From assembly GCA_014529385.2 (NCBI GenBank), contig CM043967.1, forward strand, positions 86,789,278-86,853,277: DNA of 64,000 nucleotides, written 5' to 3'. Positions 39,401 through 55,300 of the stretch are shown here, one piece after another (the stretch's first letter is position 1; every line of letters begins with the position of its first letter). The notes beneath the pieces were generated by a model. That model was not told the DNA's origin, did not search any database, and saw only the letters and a list, made by a program, of their open reading frames with translations. This DNA is from Adiantum capillus-veneris (lineage: Eukaryota > Streptophyta > Polypodiopsida > Polypodiales > Pteridaceae). The translations under genes and the position numbers were made by a program.

Positions 39401-42400
39401 CTTCTCCCAATGTTGGTTCTCCTATGATAGCATTGACTCTTGCAGCCATTCCGCGCCCTCGACCTCGTCCTCCGTTTCTTCCTCCACGATTTATTATTTG
39501 GCCTCGTCCTCTAGCTCGATTAGGTGTATTTGTTGCGGAGACTCGCCTAGGACATACATTCCTGAAATGTCCTAGCTCATTGCATTCATAGCATCTAAGA
39601 TCTGCATTTTGAGCTCCATTTGCTGAAGATACAACTATTGGATGAGTTTGGTGAACTCGGTGAACTTGCCTTTGGTTCCACATCATAGTCCGTCCTCTCC
39701 TTCCAGCATTCCTTAAATTTCCATTTCGTACCCTTTGAGAGTTTGACATCTCTTTAGCTAAGGGTTTAGCTCTTAAAAGAGCATCTTGCAAATTTACAGG
39801 CCTCATGGCTTCTAGACGTGTATTTAAAGGAGCATTTAGCCCTTGGCATAAAAGGGCTACTTGTTGATTTGCGGTCATTGGCGAAGCATAGCGCCTAAGA
39901 GTTACAAATTTGGAGTAGTATTCTTCCACTGTAAGATGAAACTGACGTAAGTTGAAGAATTCATTCATCTTAAGGGATTCGTGTGCAGGTAGAAGATAAC
40001 GTCCTTTGACAACATACTTAATATCTTCCCAAGTTTGAGTGTTTTGAGCTACTTGATTATCTTTGCAGTGTTTTTTTCACCAAAGCTTGGCATCCCCCGT
40101 GAGACGAAACATAGCCAACATTGCTTCGTTATCGGGAGTAGTACCAGCAACAGCAAAATAATCCTCCATCTCTTCGAGCCACACTTCTGCATCGCGCTCA
40201 ACTAGGGCTCCTTCCCCTTTGACAGAGGGAAGTTTAGCTTGCTTGAGAAGTAGATTTTTCTCTTGAAGAGATGTGTACACCACACTCTGTGCAATATAGA
40301 TTAAGTGAAACTTTATTGGATACTCTAACTTTATTCCACTTTAAGGAAAGACTTGATCAAACAATAATACAAAAAAAAGATAATATTAATCCAAACTTTA
40401 TTTATATACACATTATTTGCTACCAAGGTTGGTAGTCTTTAGGTACAAGGATTGTAATGTCTCTATATTTTGAGTTTAGTGTCTACAAAAGGATAGGCTA
40501 AAGGATCAAAATAATAAGTTTCCTTTGACCCTTGAAAGCTACGAGATACACATATGGGTCGAATCCTACCACCATGGATAACTTTTGTAACTTGGTTATA
40601 GACCCATTGAGTCTGAGATATCTTTTCTCCTCCCAAGGTAATGGTAGCATCCGGATTCTTAGTACCAAGAAAAAGATAAACTTCGATGACTTTTAACTCC
40701 TCTGCCCAACAAAGTTTCTTGAGATTGGTATCCATGTACCATATTTTGTCAGCATCGAGGGTATAGATTCCTCTACATGGACTCTAGTTGATACCCCATC
40801 CTCTATGCACCCTTGGAATAGGTGGTGCAAACACCCTATCCAAAATCATCATCACCCTTTTTCGAAACTGATAATTTGGTGATTAGCATGCATTTTCAAA
40901 CATGATGGTGAACACTTGGAATTTCTGGTAGGCTGAATGAACATTTTCCTGTACCAGGAAAGTTCAGTCTTCAATACTATATAAAAATTCAAATCAATTT
41001 TTCTAGGTTCTTCTATTATTTCAAATATTCGCATCCTTCAATATCCAAACATCAATCTAAAAATCTACCCAAGCTTTAACCTAGGCTCTGATACCAGTGT
41101 GAGGTCCGTACCCCTTGTCGAGAGGATCGGAGTACCTTTGATAGGTCTCCAATCCTGAGAAGAAAAAACCCTTGTCCTCATCAGCGTCCCATACCGCTCG
41201 ACAAGTACTCGTTGTGCTAATCTGGACGTACTCTTGCCACAGCAACAACGGTGCCAATCTGGGCGTCATCCTCACGCCACGGCAAAACAAAACTGCAGTA
41301 TCCAGCTGGGCTAATCTGGGTGTACTCCCACCACAGCATCAGCGGTGCCATCCTGGGCGTCATCGCACGCCTCGCCAACTGCCACATAATACCAGCGCTA
41401 ATAAGTAGAGAGACTTGAGAGAAACCATCCCGAAGGTTTTGGACAAACATTCTTTTCTATAGCAACCAGTTTAACCAGACAATCTTTCCTACTTGTCAAA
41501 CATATGACGAGTTTCTTGGGGTTAAGCCCCGTGGTTTCGGTCCGTGTTTTCTTTTCATAAGGTAAATAATATATTCCTATGGTCTCGCATATGCAATGAT
41601 GCATAACTTGAAACTGCAATACTAACCTGTACCATAGCTCCGATTGGTCCGGTTGGTGGAGACATAGCATGTTCCGCACTGGGTTCCACTATTACTTGTA
41701 CCAGCTTCATGATCATTAGCGCCTTGGGTTCGAGCACGCTTTGGAGCCATTTTTTTGTACTTATTAGTCCACTAGAGTTTTTGCTCTCTTAGTGGTTTGT
41801 AGACGCCTTCTCTCTAAGAGAAGTGGCAGCACTTCGTGAGCACTATAGAGGCAATCTCTATGTCTAAAGTGTGAGCATGGATGCTCTATTTATAGTAGAA
41901 AAGAAAACGTCCAATTTTTTTTTTCCAAAAAAAATAATTTTTTAAATTTTTTTTCTAAAAAAAAAATAATTCTCCCCCCCCCCCCCCCCCCCCAAAAAAA
42001 AAAAAAATCATACCCACCTTTTTCGTACCCTTGTGGTACCCATCAGCTTTACCACTTTGTCATTATCATCAAAAGATAAGGCCACACAGGACCCCCCTCA
42101 TTAAGATTGGTCACGACTAGCCTCTCCTTTTCATGTGACAGTGTGTCCCACTTTGTCCCCTCCTATGTGAGTCCAGGTGAGTCCATGTGCCTTCATTTGT
42201 CATCCCTGTGTATTCTTTTATCTTTATAATTATTTTACTTATTTTCTTAATGATAATTTACTTTACATTTTTAAGTTAAATTTTACAGTCTTATATTAAC
42301 TTTACAGTAGTAAAAGAAAATTCTACAATCAGTAAATAAGTCTTGCAATAAGTTAATTAGTGATTCATATAGCTAATCATGTCAAAATTTTGTAGCGTAA

Positions 42401-45400
42401 ATTTTAAATTCTAGGTTTTCTCAGCGTACGATTCATAATTTGAACTCGAATATCTTAAATAATAAGTGGTGGTTAAAGAAAATTCAACTGCGTAAAAGAA
42501 CTTGTGTGAAATTTGAAAGTAGAGACTTTACAAACATTTTATTCAAAATCGGAAAATCTCTATCCTAAGTTTGTCTCCAAACGTATGGAACACCTTTTTT
42601 GGTCAAATGGATCAATGGTGCACTTAACATATGAAAGATACCTTAAATGTCTTGCACAAAAGTTTACTTATTCCATAAACCTACTCAATTGTTTCAAATT
42701 TTTAGGAATGGGAACTTTTTGAATAGCCTCCACTTTCTTTGGATCAACGACCACTCTCTCTTTTGATATAATCCCAACAATGTGCCCTTTTTTACTACAA
42801 TAGATGACTTATAAGGATTCAAGGACAATCTAAATTTTCTTCATCTCTCCCAAAATTTTCAAAGATGCTCAACTTTTTTTCCAAAGACACTAAAATCATC
42901 TAAAAAGACACTCATAAATGATGTTAAACATGGTTCGAATACCTAAGCACTAGTATACCAAAATGAGGAAGGACCATTCTTCAGGTTAAAGCTCATCACT
43001 ATATAAACAATGCTCCACATTCATTCATGAAATCACTTTTATACTCATCTTCAAGAGAAATTATGATATGATTGTACCAAAAAAATCCATTTAGAAAACT
43101 ATACAGCTCATGACCATCAATTGCATCCAGTAAAGTATCAATAAATGGTCATGGGAAAGGATCTAAAATAGTAGTTGCATTTAGATTCCTATCATCCACA
43201 CAAAACCTTACTCTAATGTGGATTTGGCCAGCAGGCTACAAACCTTAGTAACAACAGCAATAAGGGTGGAGAAGAGACTGGGTTTGACAAGGAGGAAAAA
43301 AAAGAGAAGGTTTTGATTTAGATTTAGATAGTAGTTCTAAATTAGACTAAGAACTAGAGACAAATTAAAATTTAGGCTCAGGTTCAAAATTTGATATTAG
43401 AATAAGGAATAGGAGGAGGCATAAATCACCTTTTTCAACAGAGAAGAAGAAGGGAAAGTCCAAGAAGGCAAAGGGAGTAGAGCATGAGTAGTTGTTAAAA
43501 CAAGTTAAGACCTTAGATTATCCTCCCATTAAGCCCAAATACAAGCTCTTCTATGATATTTATGAAAGGGAAGGGCATCAAACTTCACTTTGCTAGTTAC
43601 AACCCTCAAAATAGGGGAAAGCCCAATCCTTTGAATAAGGGAAGAAATGAAGTGGCTCAGAAAACTCAGGTGTTTCTTGTGACTTAGCCTAAAGTAAATT
43701 TTAGCTATAATAGGAATTGCCCAAGATGATCTTGGAAGGTTAGGAAACTGGTTATAATCCAGCCCTAATAAAGTGCAATTATTACACTAAGGAGGCACAC
43801 AAGGTGGGCCCTGATTGTGAGCTATGATGCCAACAGAGACAAGAAAGAGGGATGGATGTGGTCACATATACTGGGCTAGCCAGGGCCCCAAGAGGAAATC
43901 ATGATTCTTCTCTTCTTCTCAAGCATTCATTCAAAGTAATGTGGTGCTTATAGATATTGATCAATATCTTGATGGGGCCAAAGATCAAGAAATGCAAATA
44001 TGTTTGAAGAAAGGGAATGTAGCATAATTAGAACTAGTGACATGAGTAGAATCTGATTGCTTAATTGCATTTTGATTAAAGAATTCCAGATAAGTATAGT
44101 TCGGTTCTTGTTAAGGTTGTAACAAGGGCTCAAAATAAAGGTCTTATACAATGAAAAGATCAAAAGGAGAGTAGGAAAAAGGGGATTGATAAAGTACAAG
44201 AATTATCTCCAAGTATTGAAGAATAAGATCAAGATCAGAGAAAATTTGGAGTGTTCCAAGAATTCCTAGTTGTGGAGGATAAGTTTTCATCTAAGACATA
44301 AAAAGACTTGTCGCAGACTTATGTGCAGGTTCCATTAGAGCAATTAATACAAGTGGTTCCTAATTTTTCAAAGTATAATTTTCAAAGATTCTAGGAGAAC
44401 AAACTGAAATTTAACCATAAAGCAGATATAGCATCTGTTGTACCTGAGGAGGTCAACCAGATGAAGTGGATTTCAAAGTACCGACTATGAGAGTGGAATT
44501 TGAAGGAAGATCATTTCAAGAAATTCTCCTTGATGGTGATTCAAGAGTTAATATTTTACTAGCCTTTGTGTACTACAAGATGGGAGCCCCTAAACTAACA
44601 CCTACTCCATTTCAAGTGAAAATAGCTTATAAAAGAAGATTACAGTCAATGGGTATTCTGAAAGAAAAAAATATTGTCGTTGTGGGTCTAACTTTTAATT
44701 TGGTGGTACTGAAGATGGAGTTTGAGAATGACTCCTACCCCATGTTATTGGGAAGAACTTGGTTCACGATAGCAAAACTGAAGCAAAATTGGGGCTCTAA
44801 TCAAGTGAAAATCCAATTGGGTAAAATCATGTTAACATGTCATTGAATTTGATGTCCTGACAATGCTAACTAGCACAATTTTAACACATGCTAGCTAGTA
44901 CAATAACATGAGCTACATCACCAAGATATATGTTGTATGATATATTAGTAGAAAGCTCTTGAAACAAGGAATCCAAATGTACAACCTCCGACAAATTTTG
45001 ATATTATTTGTAAAAAGTCTATTGGATGCCCAATTATTTTAAGATGTGCTAATATGAAAATTCTATCTAGCACAAAAAGTGTGTCACATTAACATGCTTT
45101 CACCCAATTAGGAAATATCATAAATAGGACAAGTATCACCATGTTTCAAATCTGCAATAGAAGATGGTGATCGGCTCATCAAAGAGCTCAACCGAGATTA
45201 GTGCCACAAACACATCAAGCTATAGTATCAATGTAAATGAGCCATATCCAACCTATGAGAGTTGGATGTGAGGGATGCTAAAGCAAAACCTCACGCACTG
45301 AAAAAAGCAAACCAAAGACTCCAAAAACAAGTTGAAGATCTTTAAGAGAGTCACAGCAAGTTGAGAGAAGAGTTGGAAAAAGAAAAGCAAGATGTTGCAT

Positions 45401-46278
45401 ACTACTATAAAGAGGTTCAATAATACAATGTGGTACACAATCAACTGCAAGTAGAACAAAACATGCTGGAAGAGTATCTAGAGAAAGAGTATCATTGAAA
45501 CACAGAGCTAAGGAACTCTTACGATGTCATGAAGCACATCCTCTTGAAGCTCCTGACAATCCAATATACAACAACTCCAACTTTCACATCACAAGCTCTA
45601 CCTACACTACTTGAAGAAATGAAGGTAGTCAAAGCGAAGCTTACCCATGCCAAATTTGAGAGACAAATCATGATTGTGGGGCACATGGCTATCCAAACAC
45701 ATAAGCATCACAATATCCAAGAGTTAAAAGACCAGCTAGCAAAGGCACAGGTGGGTCTAGTTGCACAAGCCAAAAAGAGTTCTTGGGAGCTTCGACAGAA
45801 GGATTTGGCAATCAATGCCCTCCAAGCCAAAAAGAGTTCTTGGGAGCTTCGACAGAAGGATTTGGCAATCAATGCCCTCCAAGCCAAATCCATTGTACAT
45901 GTGCAACAAACACTAGCCGCCACGGCCTGAGAAGGAGAGTTGACCGCATGGGGTGGTGGCGGTGACATCGATTGGAATGAACATATGGAATCTGGTTGTA
46001 TACAAAAAAGGGCTAGGTTTCTTGCAGTCTTCATGTCACCACCGCAATCGCATCATTAACAGAACTACTAGTACCTTTGTCATAAGCACTAGCTTCTGCA
46101 TCTTTTGGAGGGATCGCACCTTGACAGCTTTCAAGTTGCATCCTTTGACTAGAAATGGGGCCGCGGACCTCAAGATTATCATTATCATGTGCAGTTAAGA
46201 AGCATGATACATAACGCAGGTTAGTCAGCAAGGAGACAAGAAGGCATAATTACTGACCGAAACAACTTATAATAGAGA

Positions 46279-46324
<46 letters not shown>

Positions 46325-49300
46325 GAGAGAGAGAAGGTAATATTGATCAGAGGACATAGAATATAAAGTTACATCTACGTGTTTTGTGTATGGCAGGGAG
46401 GACATATATTCACAACACTGCACGTTCCAATTGCACAAGCGCAACTCCAGCTCGACAACACTGCAAGGTCCGTTATCTATATCTAGTTTTCCATGCGCAT
46501 GCGTTTGCTTGGCGCAACACATAAATGCTACGGGATAGGGCACGGCTTCCATTTCTTATAATTTTTTGGAGAGACCACAATGCCATCTCTCCACCATACT
46601 TTTGTATGGCACCTCTGTATGACGCGCACTGTATACTTTTCACTTTTAGTATGTGACATTTCAGTGCAAGACGATATGTTTAACTATTCACATTGCTTTT
46701 TTGTAGCTCGACTCAAATATCGGCCTATAGATTGGACAATAAAAAAGCAGCAATACAACATTACAGGTCAGTAAAGCACCTCATTTATTGTTGCACTTCA
46801 TTCATGCTTTATCTATTTGCTTGTTTTAGAATTTTCTGCACTACTTTCTTTGCTTCGATTTATTTGGATCTCGTTTTCAGAACAACTATACACTTGATGT
46901 TGATCAACATTTGCATATGTTAGCTACACAATCAACTCCTTTGAATACGATTTCTAGCCAATGCATGTGATGTATTCCAATAGTGAATAGACAAGTAGTG
47001 AATGCATGTGGTGTATCATACTAAGTCAATTCACCTTGTGCATCTTTACTTTAGCTCTAAATAATTGATACCATACTAGGTGTCTAAATAATTGATGCCA
47101 TACTATATATGTCCTCCTTCCTCCTGTACTAGGTGTCAGTATGAAGTTCTCAAAACCTAGAAGATTACGATCCAAGCGTCAATAAGATAGAGAGCAAATT
47201 GTAGCCAACTTGAAACTAGCTTATTGTCCATGTGCTAGGTCATGGTTTGCAATTACTCTATTGTATAAAGATTGGAGCATGCAATGTGACATCTTTCCTC
47301 ACAATCTAGAAATATGTCCTTCCTCCTACCGCACATATATAGCGTTAAACAAGATCGACAAACAAATAAAATAGACATTCTTGCTGCCCTCACTTCTATA
47401 TTATTGTTGGGTGCTTTGCCATCCGAACGGCAACAACAAGACTTAGCAGCATTGCATCTACAGTCCATTACCAGTTCAAGGTACCAACAGCGAATCAACA
47501 GTATCCCCTCTCTATTCATGAGACCGATGAGCCACGTCGACCACCCACGGCCTAATTTCATATAAGTAGGAATTTATACTTCAAAATCAAAAACTAAGCA
47601 TAGGCGGGGTATTGGGGCATCATTGCTAAGCATTTAGGTGAATTTTGGGTCGAAAACGACTAGGTCAAAAATCCACTGCTGTTAATACTCGCGACTTTGG
47701 CACCTGACCTAAAGTAGAATTTGAGACCATAAGCATGTGTGCTTAGGTCTTATAAACATGTCCTAGAAGTTTTGCTACGTTTGGATGTTATTTGATGCTG
47801 TAACGGATGTGATTTGTTTACTGATGAGCGATTGGATTTTGGTCACTTGAGCGTAGCTTGAGTTAGATTTGAGTTGTTTGATGTTTTCCAAGAGATTTAC
47901 AACCTCTTGTAGCCACTATGCACTAGTCGAGTCAGCTTCATTCCATGGATTGACAAATTAATCGTGGTTCTGACTAAATCTGCAATAAGATAGGATAGTG
48001 AGGCTAGACTCCCGTCCCACATTTGGCGCCATTGCCGGGGATCAAAGAGACCTAAACTAGAGAAAAACACGAGCGTCTTGTGAAGTTATCCTTTAACTTC
48101 CTCTAGGATCTCCTAGAGAAAAAACTTTATTTTAGAAACCGCATAGCTTAAGATTGTCGTCTTTTGCTGTGTAGAGGTATCTTGGAAGTAATCGTACTTG
48201 TCGAGTGCCTTTAGGATTGTAGAATTGTAGAACTAGATTAGGATTTTGAGAATGATTGATAGATGAGACAAGTCTTAAGATCAATGCTCAAAAAACCATC
48301 AAAAATAAGAAAATGAGTGTTTGTGGACACTTTCCACAACCCCATTGCATGAGAACTTAGGAGTAGGGTAAGTAGGATCCGAGGTGGATTTCAGAACATT
48401 GCTCTCTCCAAAAGAATCATTGTGAGTTGTAATTGAAGTTGCAGAATTTCATGTCTACGGCTAGAAATAACACGAAAAGACTCCAAACCACTCAATCCGA
48501 CTGGAGAGTATGCTTAAAAGTTGTATGAACCAGTGGGTAAGCTCAAGGGTACATTGAGGTAAAAATTTCAAGACTTGGTCAAAACTCAGCTTATTTACTT
48601 TTTCTTGACATTTTAGGCCAAATTAAGTTTTGACTTGATTCATAGGCTTAAAATAACTCATGAAATGAATGTCCATGAAAAAAGTGAAAAAAATGGTTCT
48701 TTTCAAGCCTGAAGTAAATAATCACAATTATATACTTTTAGCTCAAAATTGACCAAGATTGATACCAGTAACTCATTGCATGTGTACAAAAAACTTTTGT
48801 AAAGGCACAAAAGATTTGGATCACCAAACTGACAAAAAATTGGGTAAAAACTAAAGTTTGTACTGACTTTTGAGGACTTGAGTGTAAATTGGAAACAAAA
48901 TAGTCCAAACTTGATGAAATTTGATTCATAGGCTCATATTGATGTGATAGACATGTGTACACTCTCAGTTGACCAAAAAGATGCAAAAATTTATCAGAAG
49001 TAAATAATCACGATTATTTACATCTGTCCCATTTTTCAACTTTTTTGACTAAGTTAGCATACCACTAGTTTTACCATGTTGTAATAAGCCCACAAACTAA
49101 ATTTGGTAAGGTTTGGATCATTGGATTGGAAATTGTGACCAAATTTGCAAAGTCAGTCTGCGAACAGAAAACTAATGACCGTTTGACCAAAAAATTCTCC
49201 AAAGTTGATGAAACTTGGCTAGAGACCTTAAGTAGAGGTGCTTAATAGATCTATGTGAAGATTGGGACAAAGACTTGCAAAAAATTAGCTAGAGTAAATA

Positions 49301-52300
49301 ATCGTGATTATTTACATCTACTTCAAAAATTGACAATCTTGCATATTTGATCATTCCACAAGGTCAATCATATCAAGTAGACCACACAAATCAATTTTGG
49401 TGAAATTTAGATCACAAAAGTGAGACTTAAGCTAGATTCTTGAAATCGGAGACTGCGAACACGAAACAGTTGACAAACTTGAACAGATTTTGTCCAAACT
49501 TGTTGAAACTTGTCCAAGGACCTTAACAGGTTGTATACTTGGCAAACCAAGCCAAAAAGAGCAAAAAATTGACAAAAGTAAATAATCGTGATTATTTACA
49601 TCTGCTACACAGAGCCACCATTTTTTACTTTTGTACGTGTTAGACCAACATAATACAAAGCCACCGGGAAATTTTGGGTTCAATCGCATCCAAATTGGTC
49701 ATGTTAACTCAGTTTCCAGGTTGCAGATTAATCCTTTGATTTTTGCCAAAGTCGAGTTTGAAAATCTCAACTGCTGACTAAATTAGCTCAATTTGAGGTG
49801 ATACACATAGACCAATCACAATAGTTAGCAAAAACTATACTGTCTTTGTGAAAGAATAGCCAACTTAATCAAATTTTTACAAGGATCAGGTTACAGATGA
49901 GGAATCAGTAGCTTGACAGAGACTGCAATCAAGTCAAGAAGAAATTGACAACAAGTCAATCAAAAGGTAAGTACTCTATCCAGGGCTTCACAAGTCTTTA
50001 TGAACCTTAGATCTGGTCGTGTACTAGGAAATCAAGGCATATTTGGAGAAACCTCCAGTAGAGTATCCAACGAAGAAATCATGAATCAAGGCAATTCCTT
50101 GCACACTATCTTTGAAGAAGTCTCAGACACTTTCTCTGATTCGACGTCCGAAATGTCTTCTTATTCGACTCACTCAAAAACCGGAACGACAATGCGCTAT
50201 AAGCATATACTCTCTTTTTATAAAACTAATCGTCATGGATCTCAGGTTTACCTGGATCCTAACGAAGAGTATGCTATTTGTATTGATGACCATGGTATTG
50301 AGTTCAAAGAAGAAATCAGGGCAAACAAACAAGGAAAAATGTACATAAATCGAAATGGATCTCAGTATTTACAAGTCGAAAATCCTAACGTGATAGAAAA
50401 ATGGGGTTAGAAGTAAATACCATAATTCCAAATATGGCCCCAAAAGAAGGACCACCAACTTTGGAATTCGAGGGATACGGTCAAGTTGATTTGAAGCCTT
50501 TGAAACATCTTAGTACTGATAATACTCGGATCGAAGTCTATTGTTGGGAGGATAGAAATGTAAAATATATTTTGTGGACTTCGCATGCCAAATCAGGACA
50601 ACTAACACCAAAGAAGATCATCTATATCTTCAAGATCAAGGAAAAGGGATCAACAGATCTACCAACCTACCTGTTTAGGGATTGCTATAACAACAACTTT
50701 GTTATGATGACTCCTGAGGAGTGGAACAAACCAAATATCAAGGATATTCCATAAGGGATTGGATATTGGGCCAAGGACCAGAAACTATTCCAAGAGATGA
50801 ACACCATGAGAGATCTTCTGAGAGTAATGTTAAAAAACCAAAAACCACCTCATCACGAACAAAAGCAGGTGACACTAAAGCTAGTCCAGGGCTACATGAG
50901 TCACTATTTCCAACAAACTGGTTTGAAGGACTTGGAACAGGACCAACTACCAGGTGATCGGGAGTTGAACCAAATAGACGCGTTAGACCAACTGATTTTC
51001 AAAACTGGGTCAAAAATTACAGTGGATCTGGGGATCCATATGACCACTTAGCAAGCTTTAAGCAAGTGCTAAGAGCAGAATGTATATTCGATTTACATAC
51101 TCAATTCGAGGGGTTTGGAATGACATTAGAAGAAAAAGCATTGACATAGTTCCAAAACATTCCACAAAAGTCAATTATGGAGTTGAACACATTAGCACAA
51201 GGATTTGTAGCTGCTTGTTAAAAAACGGGGATCAAACACAATACAGTAGCTCAAATCTATAGCTTTAAACAGAAACAAGGTGAATCTGTTAGGGATTGTG
51301 CAACTCGAAGGAAACAATACATTTCCAGCTGCCTAGAGCTAGAGATACCTGTAGAAGAATGACTAGTATCATTGTTTCTAGAGGGACTGCTAAACAAAGA
51401 ACTTCATGCTATACTGTATAGTAAGAAGCATACAACCCTAGAAGAGTGTGTGTTAGATGCGATTGACTTAGGAGAATTGTGATATTTTCAACGAAGAAGA
51501 TGTCCCTAAGGATAACCAAAGGAGAAAAAAACATCCACTAAATGAGCACAAGTGGGAACGATTGTTGCAGCACCACTTGCAACCATAGAAGACATGCTCA
51601 AAGGATGAATGACATGATGAATAACATGCAAAAAGCACTTATGAGAGGACCAGGGCAAGGGATACCTCAACAGGGCCAACCAATTAGACCGCAAAAATGG
51701 TGTGCAATCGAGGATAAATGGACCAACCATGAGACCAATGAGTGATACTACCGACCAAAGTATGATGGGAATGTTCAATACGTGCCCATGAGGCCACAAG
51801 GACAACCCATGTACAGATACCAACCTAACATGGCACCAGCTCAAAGACCACCGATGGGTATGAAAAGACCTCAACCCGTGTTGGGTCAACAACCACCGTA
51901 TCCAGGACATAATGCGGTGCCTATAAAGTACATGCATTCAGAGGGAGTCATAGATGAACAAGCACTAGTGCCTGTTACACCCTATGCTGAGCCTAGTCCA
52001 TATACAATAATGGTAGAAGGAGATTGGTATAGTGCACATCCACCACCAGTGGAAGAATCTATGACTTATACTCCACTGGAGCTCGCACCAATGTATTATG
52101 TAGCTAATCAAGGTGTTAGACCTCCTATGGTAAGACACATGATTAAGCCAAGAACAGGAAACTGTCACAATTGTGGTGCAGATGATCATTGGAAAATTGA
52201 ATGCTTAGAGCAGCCTGACAAAAACCTCAAGCCGGTTGAAGCTTATTGCATACAATGTTGCAAAAAGGGAGGACACTTCCCAAAAGATTGTCCTAAAAAT

Positions 52301-55300
52301 CCTTTAAACAAGGGTAAAACAGTAGTAAACGTAGTCCAAGTGATACCTAGTAGCTCATCTGAGAGTGAACCAATTGTTCCAATCAAGGTAATCACTAGAG
52401 CCCAGGCTAAGAAGAAGAAACATAACTCCTGTGATGATTCGGAGAATACAAAAATTGCCTCTCAAAGACCAAAAGAAGAAGAAGAAAAAGGTACGAGATG
52501 AGAAAACAAAAACAACGAGCTGAAATCATGGAGAAAGCAAAACAACTACTCCATGAAAAGGTGAAAGAAACTGGATGTGAAGTCAAATAAACAACCGTGA
52601 AATCCGGAGGATCAATTTTGGTTGTTAAAATTTTTGAGCCTATTGATGCAGCCTTGGAATCCTACCAAGCAGGACTTAACGCAGGCCAAATCATGGAAAA
52701 TAAATGGAAAAACTATCCTTCTCCAGACATGGAAGCGGCTAAGCTTGAAGCTTATCAAAATTTGGTAAGAATCATGCAAGTATGGCAAAACCTGAGGAGC
52801 TTGTGGTAAGAGACAATGAAGAAAAATCAAAAGTGGTGGTAGAACCCCACATTGAACCAAATGAGCCAGAACTTATAGTGTCGGACAGCGAAGATGCCAT
52901 AAATGGAATTCCATTCGTAGAGGAAGATTGGCCAGGACACTTATGGAAAAAAGTTAGAGAGATCAATGATGGGAGCCTAACCCTAAAGTCAGCTCCTATA
53001 GAGGAAGTTTGGTTAGACAACCTACCTCCCGATATGGACATGGATGTACAATCCTTGTATGGGGGTTGCGGATCTGAAGCTTTAGGAATTTCTAACCATT
53101 GACCTTGAAAAAATTACCCTCTTACTTGGGAGATAACGAAGATGAATCCATAGTGTGTAAGACCACTCAGGTAAAAAGAGCGGAGCAGACCCTAGAAGTA
53201 GACAATATTCATTCGATCATGTCTACACCCATCCAATGCACTCTTCCTTTGGGAGAACTGTTAAAAATATACCATATTAATGGAATGATCTATAGAAAAC
53301 CCTCAAGAAGATGGGGATAACGGGGCTAATCTCAAAAAATTTGGGAAGATTGAAACACGAAATTGATAACAAAGAGATTCGATTTGTTCCAATGAATAAA
53401 TCTGACTTTGTTCCAATGAACAAAGTCAGAGAATATTACGAAGGGAAAGAAGGAAACACAACCCTTCCAGTGAAATATAATGACATATAAACCATGGAAA
53501 TACTGGATAGTGGGGCAGGCATAGCCATAGCCAAGAAAGAAGTATGGGAATCCTGGGGACAACCATCCATTAGACAAACTCGAATGAAATTGCAATTGGC
53601 TGATGGACACATTGAAAGACCCTTAGGACTGATAGAAAAAGTGATAGTTAATTCCTATGGGATTGAATATCAACACACTTTTGCCATAGTAGACTTTGGA
53701 AAGAAACTCAATTACGAAATCATATTGGGAACACCTTTCATGCGAGAGGTACAACTTATCCAAGATTGGGGAAACAACTATCTATACTTGAAGCAAGTGA
53801 GATCTATAACAAGGGTTAATCTAAAAGATCACAATTATAGAGATGTCATGAAAATGCCCATACAAGAGTTTGATTCAGTCTCTTCGGCTAAAACTATGCT
53901 TCCATCTTGGTTAAACAAAGACTCTCCTATTTGGATGTGCGGAGCTTTAGAAAACGGGAGCTTAAAAAGAGAAGAATGTGTCTTAGAAAGGGATTGCACA
54001 GATGAAGCTTATGTACCTGAATCCTTTCCAGAGCATTTGTTTGAGCCATTTGAATGGACTCAAATTTTAGGGTCAATGGATGTATGTGTGAATATATCAA
54101 TGCCTACTCAATTTTGCAATGAGGATGGCTATGACATAATTCCAATCCAAATGATTTCAGCCCTCTACATTAAAGATGGATTTGCGGAACCAAGAGACTT
54201 GATGAAAGCTCAACAAGTCTTTTCAGACCTCTACTATGATGCAGCAGATGAGTTAGAAGAACACTCAGCTACCTCAGAAGATTTGGGGTCAGAAAAAGAA
54301 CATGTGAGAGCTAAGCTACTCATGAAAGGAGGGGAGGAAAAGGTTTTTGACTTTCCCAACTAGAAATCAAGAAGACAAAAATGGTATAGGCGAAAAAGAG
54401 ATACCAAAAACGTGAAAGCTAGACTTATGCCCTCAGTCTCCAGTAGAACACAATTCTTGATGCAGATAGATGCACATGATTGTGTCAAGGACAAAATCAA
54501 TGGCAAATATCCTTCAAAAGAAAATTCAAAAATGCCAAAAACATCGAAAAAACGAGAAAGGATACTCAAGCAAAGCCAAAAAAACAGAACAAGGAGTCAA
54601 CCATGACACGAGCTGAGTGGAAAAAGAAATATCAAGAGTTGAAAAAAGCTCTAAAGGAGATATATACAACTGAAATGGAAACCATAGAAGAGGATGGTAA
54701 AGATGTAATGAACATTCCATCCAATTACAAAAAATATACTCTCCAAGACCGAAAAATCTTAGTCGAACAACATGTTAGCGAACTAAGAAAATAGAGCAAG
54801 TCCTATGAAGTACCTAAAAACGCGAAAAAGATAGATTTGGTTGAACTAGGAGAAGAACCTAGTCCTGCCTACATTGCAAATAACCTAACAGAAGAAGAAG
54901 AAGAAGATATTTTACTAAGATTACTAAAAGAATACCGAGATATCTTTGCTTGGTCTTACAAGGATCTCAAGGGTGTTGATCCAGAAATTTGTCAACATAC
55001 CATACCCATGAGAGATGATGCAAAACCAGGTAGACAAAGGCCATATAAATACAATGAAACATTTTCCAGGAAGATCAAAGAAGAGATTGATAAACTAAAG
55101 GAGGTCGAATTCATTTATGAAATTGAACACACAGATTGGGTGTCTCCAACTGTGGTAGTACCCAAGAAGAATGGAAAATTACGAGTGTGTGTCAACCTCA
55201 AGAAAGTGAATGTAGCTACCATTAGAGACAACTTTCCTCTTCCAATCACTGAGCATGTTTTAGAACGAGTTGCAAGAAAATAATCTTACAGCTTCTTAGA